64,000 nt of DNA from assembly GCF_013304735.1 (NCBI RefSeq), contig NZ_JAAITI010000019.1, positions 1 to 64,000 of the forward strand. The letters run 5' to 3'. The notes beneath the pieces are model-generated. The model worked only from the letters and a program-made list of their open reading frames with translations. It was not told the origin of the DNA and did not search any database. Below are positions 9,015-16,315 of this stretch, in pieces (the first letter of the stretch is position 1; each line of letters starts with the position of its first letter). Origin of the DNA: Blautia luti. GTDB lineage: Bacteria; Bacillota; Clostridia; Lachnospirales; Lachnospiraceae. Position numbers and translations under genes: made by a program.

Positions 9015-9518
9015 ATGAAGAAAATGTTAGTTGTATATTATTCCTGGTCAAATGGAAACACGAAAAGAATTGCAGAGCAGCTGACTAATGGGACAGGTGC
9101 AGATATTGCGAGAATCGAAACAACAGAGCCATACAGCGGCAGTCATGAAGATGTGGTTGAACAGGGAAAAAGAGAGGTAGAGGCAGGCTTTATGCCTCAG
9201 ATCAATCCGATATCTGTAAATCTTGCTGATTATGATGTGATTGCTATCGGAACTCCAACGTGGTGGTATACGATGGCACCTGCAGTGCTTACATTTTTGA
9301 CAACAAATGATTTTACAGGAAAGACAGTGATTCCATTTATGACAAATGGTGGATGGCCGGGGCATGTTATAAAAGATATGGAGGAAAATTGCAAAGGAGC
9401 TGCCTTTGCACATGAAATGCAGATTCAGTTTGATTCCAAAGGAAAAGATCATCTGGAAACTTCAGAAGAGGTGATTACAGAATGGATTGGGCAGATAAAT
9501 ACTGATATAAACAAATAA
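9015..9518 (+). CDS. Flavodoxin
   Basis: A 167-aa soluble flavodoxin: LVVYYSWSNGNTKRIAE carries the phosphate loop, GTPTWWYTMAPAV the ring loop, and FTGKTVIPFMTNGGWPGH the conserved strand and second FMN loop. It is close in layout to the flavodoxin lipoprotein at 7054 but has no signal peptide and is cytoplasmic. Ribosome site AAAGGAG (8998-9004), with ATG 11 bp further. Likely an electron donor or quinone/nitro reductase partner in the cassette. Confidence 0.9.
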   Translation: MKKMLVVYYSWSNGNTKRIAEQLTNGTGADIARIETTEPYSGSHEDVVEQGKREVEAGFMPQINPISVNLADYDVIAIGTPTWWYTMAPAVLTFLTTNDFTGKTVIPFMTNGGWPGHVIKDMEENCKGAAFAHEMQIQFDSKGKDHLETSEEVITEWIGQINTDINK

Positions 9519-9538
9519 CCATAAGGAGAGATAAAACA

Positions 9539-10093
9539 ATGAGAAAAAATTTTGGAGCAAAGCCATTTTTATATCCACAGCCGGTTATGATTCTGGGAAC
9601 CTATGATGAAAATGGAAAGGCAAATGCAATGAACGCTGCATGGGGCGGAATTGTAGGTGCAAATGAGATTATTGTAGATTTGTCTGCCCATAAGACAACA
9701 GACAATATTATAAAAAATAAGGCTTTTACAGTAGGGGTGGCAGATCTTGAACATCTGGTTGCCTGCGATTATGTGGGAATTGTTTCTGCAAATAAAGAAG
9801 CAGATAAGATGAAAAAAGCAGGCTTTACTACAACGAAAGGTGAATTTGTAAATGCACCAATCATCAATGAACTTCCATTGACTCTTGAGTGTGAACTTGT
9901 AAAAGTCATTGATGGCAGCAAGTATCTTGCGGAAATTAAAAATGTAAGTGCAGATGAGAAATATCTCGGTGATGACGGAGAAATTGATCTTAGTAAGTTT
10001 ACACCAATTACATATGATCCGGTACATCACGGATATTACAGACTTGGAGAACGTGTGGGAAATGCTTTTACGGATGGAGCAAAGTTAAAATAA
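9539..10093 (+). CDS. Flavin reductase-like FMN-binding protein
   Basis: A 184-aa protein of the flavin reductase-like domain family (FMN-binding split barrel). Features seen: PVMILGTYDENGKANAMNAAW and ANEIIVDLSAHKTTDNI near the N-terminus, then FTVGVADLEH. Proteins of this group bind FMN and use NAD(P)H, or act as flavoproteins of unknown partner. The gene lies 20 bp after the flavodoxin and 15 bp before the CMD-cupin gene, in the same unit. Ribosome site AAGGAGAG is present. Confidence 0.88.
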   Translation: MRKNFGAKPFLYPQPVMILGTYDENGKANAMNAAWGGIVGANEIIVDLSAHKTTDNIIKNKAFTVGVADLEHLVACDYVGIVSANKEADKMKKAGFTTTKGEFVNAPIINELPLTLECELVKVIDGSKYLAEIKNVSADEKYLGDDGEIDLSKFTPITYDPVHHGYYRLGERVGNAFTDGAKLK

Positions 10094-10108
10094 GGACAGG
10101 TGATTAAA

Positions 10109-10876
10109 GTGAAAAAAATTGTACAGACAGCAGGAAGAAACGCACTGAATGAATTTGCACCACAGTTTGCACATTTTAATGATGATGTTTTGTTTGGAGA
10201 AAACTGGAATAATCAGGATATTGATGTAAAGACAAGATGTATTATAACAGTCACAGCACTTATCGCTTCAGGAATGATTAATACATCTTTAGTACATCAT
10301 TTTGAAAATGCAAAAGCTCATGGAGTGACTCAGAAAGAAATTGCAGCCGTGATTACCCATATAGCATTTTATGCAGGGTGGCCAAAAGGATGGGCGGCAT
10401 TCAATCTTGCAAAAGATGTCTGGAGTATAGACAAAGGTGATCTTTCATATGAAGATGAAGCAATGAGAGCTCATGCTAAAAAGATGATATTCCCGATTGG
10501 AGAGCCAAATGATAAATTTGCACAATATTTTACAGGGAAAAGTTTTTTGGCTCCTGTGTCTACGTCACAGGTTGGAATTTTCAATGTGACTTTTGAACCT
10601 GGTTGCAGAAATAACTGGCATATTCATCATGCAAAAAGCGGAGGCGGACAGATTCTTATCTGCATTGCAGGACGTGGATACTATCAGGAAGAAGGAAAAG
10701 AAGCAGTAGAAATGAAACCCGGAGATTGTGTCAATATTCCGGCAGAAGTAAAACACTGGCATGGAGCAGCACCAGATGAATGGTTTTCACATCTGGCAAT
10801 TGAAGTACCGGGAGAAAAAACATCATCCGAATGGTGTGAAATAGTAACGGATGAGATATATGGAAAACTGAAATAA
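10109..10876 (+). CDS. Carboxymuconolactone decarboxylase-cupin fusion
   Basis: A 255-aa two-domain protein. Residues ~1-120 are a CMD/AhpD-like domain (TRCIITVTALIASGM, HHFENAKAHGVTQKEIAAVITHIAFYAGWPKGW), but without the CxxC peroxidase pair of AhpD. Residues ~135-250 form a cupin with metal-ligand histidines (NNWHIHHAKSGGGQ, then KHWHGAAPDEWFSHLA). GTG 10109 is preferred over GTG 10100 because AGGTGA (10098-10103) serves as ribosome site. Such fusions recur next to aldo/keto reductases and flavodoxins in Firmicutes and Bacteroidetes. Reaction unknown. Last gene of the cassette. Confidence 0.85.
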   Translation: MKKIVQTAGRNALNEFAPQFAHFNDDVLFGENWNNQDIDVKTRCIITVTALIASGMINTSLVHHFENAKAHGVTQKEIAAVITHIAFYAGWPKGWAAFNLAKDVWSIDKGDLSYEDEAMRAHAKKMIFPIGEPNDKFAQYFTGKSFLAPVSTSQVGIFNVTFEPGCRNNWHIHHAKSGGGQILICIAGRGYYQEEGKEAVEMKPGDCVNIPAEVKHWHGAAPDEWFSHLAIEVPGEKTSSEWCEIVTDEIYGKLK

Positions 10877-10904
10877 GTACTTTCTCCCAAAAGTGGGAAA
10901 AAGA

Positions 10905-10940
10905 AATTTTACGGCGAACAATTATGTCCGCCGTAAAATT
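10905..10940. terminator. Bidirectional terminator hairpin
   Basis: Perfect 12-bp inverted repeat AATTTTACGGCG / CGCCGTAAAATT, 12-nt loop, lying between the convergent CMD-cupin and STAND ATPase genes. The right arm overlaps the STAND stop codon. Confidence 0.75.
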
Positions 10941-13257
10941 ATGTCTGTTTTGTTAAAAAGTCTGATAGCTGTTGTCCAAGAAAGAAACCAACCTGTGGAT
11001 ATAACTCCTGGATTTCCTGATATTTTGCTTCAATCATTTCTGGTTCATCAGTCCAGATCTTTTCATATATTTTGAAAGCTCTTTTAAAATGTGTTTTGGC
11101 TTGCGGAAGATTGGCAGTCATTAGATAAATGGTTCCAAGGGTTTCCTGTACTTTGGCATAATCCAGACAGTGATCGGAATGGTATTCCTTGATGATGCCG
11201 GATAATTTTTGCAATTCGGAGATTCCTCTTTCGGGTTCCTGCTGTTCTGTCAGGAACATTGCATAATTGGCAATCTGAGGTATGCTGTCATTTATATGAA
11301 GCAGGTTAAATTGGTCAAGCAGTGAGATACTTTTTTCCATGTGTTCTCTTGCAAGATCGGGATGACCGTTCATGCGGTAAAGTCCACCGAGATTGGCATG
11401 AAGGTTGGAAACAAGGCGAGCATTGTCAACAGTGATAGTTTCTATCTGGGCAAGTGCATCTTTTTCCAGTTTTATTGCTTTTTCAGGTTTAGTTTCAAGA
11501 GTTGCCTGAAAATCCAGTAATAATGCCCGGTCGGAGTCGGTGCCAATACTTTTTGTTTTTAATAGACATTTCAATTCCTGAATGATTCCATTCATACCTT
11601 TGTGGTAGTTATAGTTATCCATGTATGGAAATGCATTTTCCAGAAAAAGCAGATACTTTGGTATATCATCCTTTTCAATCAATTCTATGATATTTCCGAT
11701 TGTTTGAAACAGTTTCTTGTAATAATCAACTTCCATTCCATGCATTAAACATATGTGCTGTAAAGAATCCAGTAATATGTGGCAGCGAGTTACAGATGGT
11801 TTTGTCTCTGAAAGGGTGATTTCCTGAATCATCGGATGCAGAGAGATAGTGCGACGTGTTGTTGTCTGAACGAAACCAGTCTCAATTAAATCGTTGATTT
11901 CATTTAGTGTGGGCAGTTCCAGCCATTTGGCAAATATACGGGCAGAAATACCGGTGGAAGGAAGAAAGCACATATTACACATGATATCCTGCTGTTCAAG
12001 AGATAAAGTGTATAAAGAAAACAGCGTATGGATATGACTGTAATAGGTGGCTTTGCTGCTTTGTCCATCTTTGATTATTTTAATTTTATCTTCGTTATGG
12101 AAAGATGCTTTTTCCACCTGAAGTCTTGTTAATAACTGGTCTGGAGTTGAGATTCCATTTTCCAGAAGTTTTGCTGCCAGTTCCACGGCAAAAGTATGAG
12201 AATGAACAGTTTCGATGATCTTTTCAACTGTTGCCCGGTACGTGTCTGCCTCTGAATAAAATACTGATGCCAGCTGGAAGAGAGCGTTCATATTCTCTAT
12301 TTCTTTTAATGGCAGAGTACAGTATTCATCCAGTTTGCTTCTGGTTGTAAACAAAATCTGGCAGCGATATTTTAATACTACTGACAGAAAGCTGTCCTGT
12401 GTCGCAGTGACATTAAAATTATCTATGATAAGCAGAGTATCGGATTTCAGGGAACGAAGGAAACGGTTATGTCTTTGAAACCGTTCCTGTTCAGTGCTTT
12501 CCGGCAGATCGTCAATAAAATCCATGTCAGTAATATCCTGATGAAGATTGCCGGTATATTCTACATAAAGGATATTGGTGTATTGCTTTATGTACCGCTT
12601 TGCGTAGGCTTTGGCAAGTTCACTTTTTCCGATTCCGGCGATTCCACAAAGAAAAACATGACGGTTTTCCTCAAGCATGGTATATAATTCTTCCAGTTCT
12701 TTATCTCTTCCGATAAAATGACGGCATGGTTTCGGAACCTCACTGTCCATAATATAATCCAGCACAATGGGGGATAAAGCGCCTCCGGCGAGCAGCTTCT
12801 GATTTTTGGTATTACGTTTGATGAATTGGCGTTCCATGCCAAAAGAAATCAGTTTTGCAAGAAACAGCAGTCTTGAACTGGCTGGTTTATATAAGGGAGT
12901 CAGATTTTTCTTTTTCGCATCTGAGATGCTGTCATCCTGAATGAATAAAGTGTAAATATCTTGTATAGCCATATTACAGTCAGACATCAGTGGAAGAAGA
13001 TTCTGGTGGATGGTATGGGCTAATTTTTCCTGATTGGATGGCTTGGAATAGTAAGCGGATATTTTAGGACTGATTTTAGCCTGACCAGTCATCCAGCGGC
13101 AAACCAGACCGTTATCCATTGAAAAATCCTGATTTGCCGGATCATCCATAAAATCTTCAAATAATTCGTATAAAAAATCAGGCTGACTCATTTGATTACT
13201 TTCGCTGATATGATTTTTTAAGCAAGTGCTAATAGAAGAAAAATCGCATCGATTCAA
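10939..13257 (-). CDS. STAND/NB-ARC-like ATPase with C-terminal TPR repeats
   Basis: A 772-aa protein. Residues ~1-185 are an unassigned N-terminal region; residues ~188-430 form a STAND-type NTPase with Walker A CGIAGIGKSE (Lys 211) and Walker B TLLIIDN (Asp ~279); a sensor/winged-helix region follows; residues ~560-760 are TPR-like helical pairs (LHANLGGLYRMNGHPDLAREH, ETLGTIYLMTANLPQAKTHF). The start is TTG 13257, supported by AAAGGGG 8 bp upstream. STAND proteins are signal-triggered switches in transcription control or phage defence. The promoter holds a LexA-like box, and neighbours are a type III toxin-antitoxin locus and a recombinase. No effector domain could be named. Confidence 0.8.
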   Translation of the reverse strand: MNRCDFSSISTCLKNHISESNQMSQPDFLYELFEDFMDDPANQDFSMDNGLVCRWMTGQAKISPKISAYYSKPSNQEKLAHTIHQNLLPLMSDCNMAIQDIYTLFIQDDSISDAKKKNLTPLYKPASSRLLFLAKLISFGMERQFIKRNTKNQKLLAGGALSPIVLDYIMDSEVPKPCRHFIGRDKELEELYTMLEENRHVFLCGIAGIGKSELAKAYAKRYIKQYTNILYVEYTGNLHQDITDMDFIDDLPESTEQERFQRHNRFLRSLKSDTLLIIDNFNVTATQDSFLSVVLKYRCQILFTTRSKLDEYCTLPLKEIENMNALFQLASVFYSEADTYRATVEKIIETVHSHTFAVELAAKLLENGISTPDQLLTRLQVEKASFHNEDKIKIIKDGQSSKATYYSHIHTLFSLYTLSLEQQDIMCNMCFLPSTGISARIFAKWLELPTLNEINDLIETGFVQTTTRRTISLHPMIQEITLSETKPSVTRCHILLDSLQHICLMHGMEVDYYKKLFQTIGNIIELIEKDDIPKYLLFLENAFPYMDNYNYHKGMNGIIQELKCLLKTKSIGTDSDRALLLDFQATLETKPEKAIKLEKDALAQIETITVDNARLVSNLHANLGGLYRMNGHPDLAREHMEKSISLLDQFNLLHINDSIPQIANYAMFLTEQQEPERGISELQKLSGIIKEYHSDHCLDYAKVQETLGTIYLMTANLPQAKTHFKRAFKIYEKIWTDEPEMIEAKYQEIQELYPQVGFFLGQQLSDFLTKQT

Positions 13258-13295
13258 TAGAAATTCCCCTTTCGTAGTTAAGATTGAGTATATCT

Positions 13296-13324
13296 ATCAT
13301 AACACGAACATACATTCGATTCAA
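13296..13324 (-). promoter_or_regulatory. Promoter of STAND gene with LexA-like box in the spacer
   Basis: On the minus strand TTGAAT (13324-13319) and TATGAT (13301-13296) are separated by 17 bp. The spacer contains CGAATGTATGTTCG (13318-13305), one base off the Gram-positive LexA consensus CGAAC-N4-GTTCG. A repressor bound there would block the promoter. LexA binding is inference. Confidence 0.6.
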
Positions 13325-13346
13325 GGAAATACGGATATTTTTAAAG

Positions 13347-13368
13347 TGATTGTGTCAATTTACAATCA
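13347..13368. promoter_or_regulatory. Inverted repeat, possible operator
   Basis: TGATTGT / ACAATCA with an 8-bp spacer, between the STAND promoter and the start of the 44-aa ORF. A candidate protein-binding site for either gene; no regulator can be named. Confidence 0.3.
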
Positions 13369-13440
13369 ATTCCTATTCAATGTGGTTTTCAGGCAGGTTC
13401 TGTAAAATAAGCTCAGAACAAACAATAACGGGAGGAGCTT

Positions 13441-13575
13441 ATGCAACAGAATATTGAATTTGAGCGGTGCATTGATTTTCTGGTACGGATGATTGATAAG
13501 TACGGCGAAGAAGTCCTCCGGGAGTTGGAGGAAGAAAAACAGAATAAGGAAGAAAAAGAAGCGGCAGTTTCCTGA
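13441..13575 (+). CDS. Small conserved-looking protein (44 aa), element-associated
   Basis: ATG 13441 to TGA 13573-13575, with a strong GGGAGGAG ribosome site 5 bp upstream. The N-terminal half is amphipathic and the C-terminal half is a charged helix rich in Glu/Lys. It resembles the short proteins often found beside recombinases on Lachnospiraceae elements (TnpW-like size), but I cannot place it in a family with confidence. It lies between the STAND ATPase (divergent) and the toxin gene (convergent). Confidence 0.6.
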   Translation: MQQNIEFERCIDFLVRMIDKYGEEVLRELEEEKQNKEEKEAAVS

Positions 13576-13614
13576 AATACAAAATGTAAATCAGGCTGTC
13601 GCTTTTTTGTGAAA

Positions 13615-14103
13615 TTATTCGGTTGCGTTATCTTTTACTTCTGCAAGCATAATCTGCTCTAGTCGGTCAATATCTGGAAATACCACTTTTTTGCCTCTGG
13701 AATGAAGTTGACGAATTTTTTTCATACGTGTTGTTACTTCCCTGTGAATGGAATGCTTAACAGGAACCGGATTATTATTTCGAGTATGTATATGGTCAAG
13801 ATAGTACTCTCTGATTGGAAACATATTCTGGAGAAGAAAAGCAGCTTCTTTTCCATCAAATTCACCTAAAACAATCGTTAGGCACTTTCCGTATTTAGCC
13901 ACCTGTTTATCGTGTATTGCTTTAAACTTTTCTACACGAGAACTGAGTGGAACCATCCATAACAGAGAAGTTTTATTGTCACGCAGACAGTAAAAAGTAG
14001 GACGGTATGTACCGCCCTCTTTGTTCTGCATTAAGTTGGAATCCTGTACTTTTTCAAAGTATTCATCTTTAATATGGTAAACGTATCCTTCTTGATATAT
14101 CAT
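13615..14103 (-). CDS. Type III toxin-antitoxin system toxin, CptN/ToxN/AbiQ family endoribonuclease
   Basis: A 162-aa protein of the ToxN/AbiQ/CptN fold type. Matching features are the N-terminal YHIKDEYFEKV segment, a RPTFYCL strand, the SLLWMVPLSS signature, an FDGKEAAFLLQNMFPI strand-helix and a C-terminal helix with KKIRQLHSRGKKVVFPDI. ATG 14103 is preferred over GTG 14112 because AGGTGA (14115-14110) sits 5 bp upstream. By family knowledge it is an endoribonuclease inhibited by a repeat RNA encoded just upstream; that repeat array, promoter and terminator are all visible here. The closest named branch appears to be CptIN, known from gut Clostridia. Confidence 0.88.
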   Translation of the reverse strand: MIYQEGYVYHIKDEYFEKVQDSNLMQNKEGGTYRPTFYCLRDNKTSLLWMVPLSSRVEKFKAIHDKQVAKYGKCLTIVLGEFDGKEAAFLLQNMFPIREYYLDHIHTRNNNPVPVKHSIHREVTTRMKKIRQLHSRGKKVVFPDIDRLEQIMLAEVKDNATE

Positions 14104-14123
14104 GTTTATCACCTATAAAATAA

Positions 14124-14143
14124 GCCCTGCCATGCGGCAGGGC
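14124..14143 (-). terminator. Terminator between antitoxin repeats and toxin gene
   Basis: 8-bp stem GCCCTGCC-GCAT-GGCAGGGC followed by TTATTTTA on the minus strand, 20 bp before the toxin ATG. Type III systems use a leaky terminator here to keep antitoxin RNA in excess over toxin mRNA. Confidence 0.85.
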
Positions 14144-14148
14144 CGAAA

Positions 14149-14240
14149 TTTTCGAGCCGGACATTTATTAGACGCTTCCGGTGAGCGAACAATATTTTCG
14201 AGCCGATCACTTATAAGCCGCCAACGGTAGGCGAACAATA
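14149..14240 (-). repeat. Tandem 46-bp antitoxin repeats (x2)
   Basis: Units at 14149-14194 and 14195-14240, with a short degenerate start of a further unit at 14241-14246. They are contiguous, with no spacers. Confidence 0.9.
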
Positions 14241-14272
14241 TTTTCGATGACAGAAATCCTGTCTCTATCATT

Positions 14273-14301
14273 ATTATATGGTTGTAACGAAAATATGTCA
14301 A
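14273..14301 (-). promoter_or_regulatory. Consensus sigma-A promoter of the toxin-antitoxin locus
   Basis: Perfect TTGACA (14301-14296), 17-bp spacer, perfect TATAAT (14278-14273). One of the strongest promoters by sequence in the window, fitting the need for abundant antitoxin RNA. Confidence 0.88.
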
Positions 14302-14320
14302 TAAAAAATAAAAAGAAGTA

Positions 14321-14349
14321 TTGAAAATAGTTGGAACAAGTACTAAAAT
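14321..14349 (+). promoter_or_regulatory. Promoter of the serine recombinase
   Basis: TTGAAA (14321-14326), 17-bp spacer, TAAAAT (14344-14349). The spacer carries GTTGGAACAAG (14330) and GTTGGGACAAC lies at 14353; the latter recurs inside the recombinase 3' end at 16019. Confidence 0.55.
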
Positions 14350-14391
14350 AAAGTTGGGACAACAAAACGGAGTTATATTGCGAGGAAGATT

Positions 14392-16092
14392 ATGAAGAAT
14401 AAAAAGATTAAATGCGATATATATACCAGAGTATCCACAACCATGCAGGTAGATGGATACAGTCTAGATGCTCAGAAAGAAAAACTCAAAAGATATGCGG
14501 AATTTCAGAACATGGAAATCGTAAATGAGTATTCCGATGAAGGTAAATCTGGAAAGAGCGTAGAGGGCAGACCGGAATTTCAGAGAATGTTGGATAATAT
14601 TGAGAATGGAACAGATGAGGTACAGTTTGTATTGGTGTTCAAGCTTTCCAGATTCGGTCGTAATGCGGCAGATGTATTAAATTCTTTGCAGAGGATGCAG
14701 GATTTTGGAGTGAATCTGATTTGTGTAGAAGATGGAATTGACAGCTCAAAAGATAGTGGAAAGCTGATGATTTCTGTTCTGTCTGCGGTGGCAGAGATTG
14801 AACGAGAGAATATCCTTGTTCAGACAATGGAAGGACGTAAGCAGAAAGCCAGGGAAGGAAAATGGAACGGAGGATTCGCTCCATATGGTTATGAATTGGT
14901 AAATGGAGAATTACAGATTGCAGAGGACGAAGCGGAGATTATTCGTCTGATTTATGACAAATTTATTCATACAAATATGGGAATCTCTGCGATTGCTGCA
15001 TGGCTGAACCAGCACGGATATAAAAAGAAAAAACGACAGAATAATACACTGGACGCATTTGCTTCTTCGTTTATAAAAGGTGTTCTGGATAATCCGGTAT
15101 ACTGTGGAAAGCTGGCTTATGGACGAAGGAAGAACGAGAAAGTTTCAGGAACAAGAAATGAATATCGCATTGTAAAACAGGAAAATTATATGCTGCACGA
15201 TGGTATCCATGAAGGGATTGTTTCAGAAACAGACTGGGAGTTGGCCCATCAAAAACGAGAAAAAACAGGTGTGAAATATGAAAAGACACATAGTCTCGAT
15301 CATGAGCATATTTTATCTGGAATATTGAGATGCCCGTTATGTGGAAGCGGTATGTATGGAAACGTGAATCGAAAGAAAAAGAAAGACGGAACTTTATATA
15401 AGGATTATTTCTATTATGCCTGCAAACATCGTCGCCTGGTAGATGGTCATAAATGTGGATATCGTAAACAATGGAGTGAGGAGAAGATTAACAATGCAGT
15501 GGAAGAAGTTATTCGGAAGTTGGTGAAGAATCCAAAGTTTGAGGAAGCAATACTGAATAAAATCGGTTCAAGAATAGATACAGAAGAAATAGAAAAAGAG
15601 ATTGAAGGATTGGAAAAGCAGCACAGGCAGTTGACCGGAGCAAAAGCAAGACTTGGACAGCAGATGGACAGTCTGGATATTATGGATAAATTTTATGAGA
15701 AGAAATATCAGGATATGGAGACAAGGTTATACCGTTTGTATGATGAGATTGAAGGCGTGGAGAACAGTATAGAGGAAGTAAAGAATCGCCTGCTGAATAT
15801 TCAGCAACAGAAAATATCAGAAGAAAACGTCTATCAATTTCTTTTATATTTTGATAAACTATATGATAAGTTCACCGACCTGGAGAAGAAAGAATTTCTT
15901 AACAGCTTTGTGGAACAGGTGGACATTTACGAGCAGGAGCAGCCAGATGGCAGATTCCTGAAGCACATAAAGTTCCGTTTTCCGGTGTATTTTGGAGACA
16001 GGGAGACACAGGAACTTTGTTGGGACAACGAAAGTACCGTTGAGACGATAGCGTTGATTTCGAGAAAAGATAAATATGGAGCGGAGAGATAA
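14392..16092 (+). CDS. Large serine recombinase (site-specific integrase/resolvase)
   Basis: A 566-aa recombinase. The N-terminal catalytic domain (1-150) has the nucleophile serine in YTRVSTTMQ (Ser ~15), the FKLSRFGRNAAD active-site arginines and the AEIERENI helix. A recombinase domain follows (GFAPYGYE onward), then a zinc ribbon (CPLCGSGM, later CKHRR and CGYRK) near 308-350, and a coiled-coil region (~395-470) typical of large serine integrases. It is the last element gene before chromosomal-looking DNA and is likely the enzyme that moves the element. Attachment sites could not be fixed from one window. Confidence 0.9.
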   Translation: MKNKKIKCDIYTRVSTTMQVDGYSLDAQKEKLKRYAEFQNMEIVNEYSDEGKSGKSVEGRPEFQRMLDNIENGTDEVQFVLVFKLSRFGRNAADVLNSLQRMQDFGVNLICVEDGIDSSKDSGKLMISVLSAVAEIERENILVQTMEGRKQKAREGKWNGGFAPYGYELVNGELQIAEDEAEIIRLIYDKFIHTNMGISAIAAWLNQHGYKKKKRQNNTLDAFASSFIKGVLDNPVYCGKLAYGRRKNEKVSGTRNEYRIVKQENYMLHDGIHEGIVSETDWELAHQKREKTGVKYEKTHSLDHEHILSGILRCPLCGSGMYGNVNRKKKKDGTLYKDYFYYACKHRRLVDGHKCGYRKQWSEEKINNAVEEVIRKLVKNPKFEEAILNKIGSRIDTEEIEKEIEGLEKQHRQLTGAKARLGQQMDSLDIMDKFYEKKYQDMETRLYRLYDEIEGVENSIEEVKNRLLNIQQQKISEENVYQFLLYFDKLYDKFTDLEKKEFLNSFVEQVDIYEQEQPDGRFLKHIKFRFPVYFGDRETQELCWDNESTVETIALISRKDKYGAER

Positions 16093-16098
16093 TAATAT

Positions 16099-16146
16099 AT
16101 TTGGTTATGAGCAAGTAGCGAAGCGGATTGCGAATATCCGCTTGAC
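16099..16146 (+). repeat. Dispersed ~48-bp palindromic repeat, copy 1
   Basis: Begins ATTTGGT, ends CTTGAC, and contains an 8-bp inverted repeat AAGCGGAT/ATCCGCTT with a 7-nt loop. The last 32 bp are identical to 22894-22925. It lies directly after the recombinase stop codon. Confidence 0.75.
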
Positions 16147-16180
16147 ACACAAGCATGAGTTCAGAAAATTAAGAAGTGTC

Positions 16181-16264
16181 TTGTGGAAATAAAATGAAAG
16201 TGCTATACTTAAACAAATAAGGCCATGTGGATAAGAATATTAGAAATTCACATGGCTTCTTTTA
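16181..16264 (+). promoter_or_regulatory. Promoter with early hairpin (ZIP leader)
   Basis: TTGTGG (16181-16186), 17-bp spacer, TATACT (16204-16209). About 10 bases after the expected start begins GCCATGTG...CACATGGC (16222-16256), followed by TTCTTTT. The hairpin could terminate short transcripts or attenuate the ZIP gene. Confidence 0.5.
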
Positions 16265-16273
16265 AAACAATAA

Positions 16274-16289
16274 GTTAGCTATAACTAAC
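16274..16289. promoter_or_regulatory. Candidate operator GTTAG-N6-CTAAC before the ZIP gene
   Basis: Inverted repeat GTTAG-CTATAA-CTAAC, 26 bp before the ZIP start codon. The same motif with identical spacing occurs just after the enolase promoter (46007-46022). A regulator is not identified. Confidence 0.4.
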
Positions 16290-16315
16290 ACATGACAAAA
16301 AGGAGGAACGCTAAA

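Larger units (their letters stand above)
14124..14266 (-). ncRNA. Type III antitoxin RNA (CptI/ToxI-like), two 46-nt repeats
   Basis: Transcribed on the minus strand toward the toxin gene. Two tandem units of exactly 46 bp (14240-14195 and 14194-14149) begin AAAATATTGTTCGC and end CGGCTCG. A 5-bp leader hairpin (GACAG/CTGTC, 14263-14249) precedes them. Each unit can form a 4-bp stem closed by a loop whose CCG pairs with a downstream CGG, an H-type pseudoknot. The stem changes from CGCC/GGCG to CGCT/AGCG between units, a compensatory change. Start near 14266 is inferred from the promoter. Confidence 0.85.

Noticed and set aside
14149-14240. Short repeats that could be a CRISPR array
   Set aside because: The units are contiguous with no spacers, differ from each other by compensatory changes and sit between a promoter and a toxin gene; they fit a type III antitoxin.
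16115-16146. Palindromic repeat after the recombinase as the element attachment site
   Set aside because: The same sequence occurs at 22894 inside an unrelated intergenic hairpin cluster, so it is better seen as a dispersed repeat.
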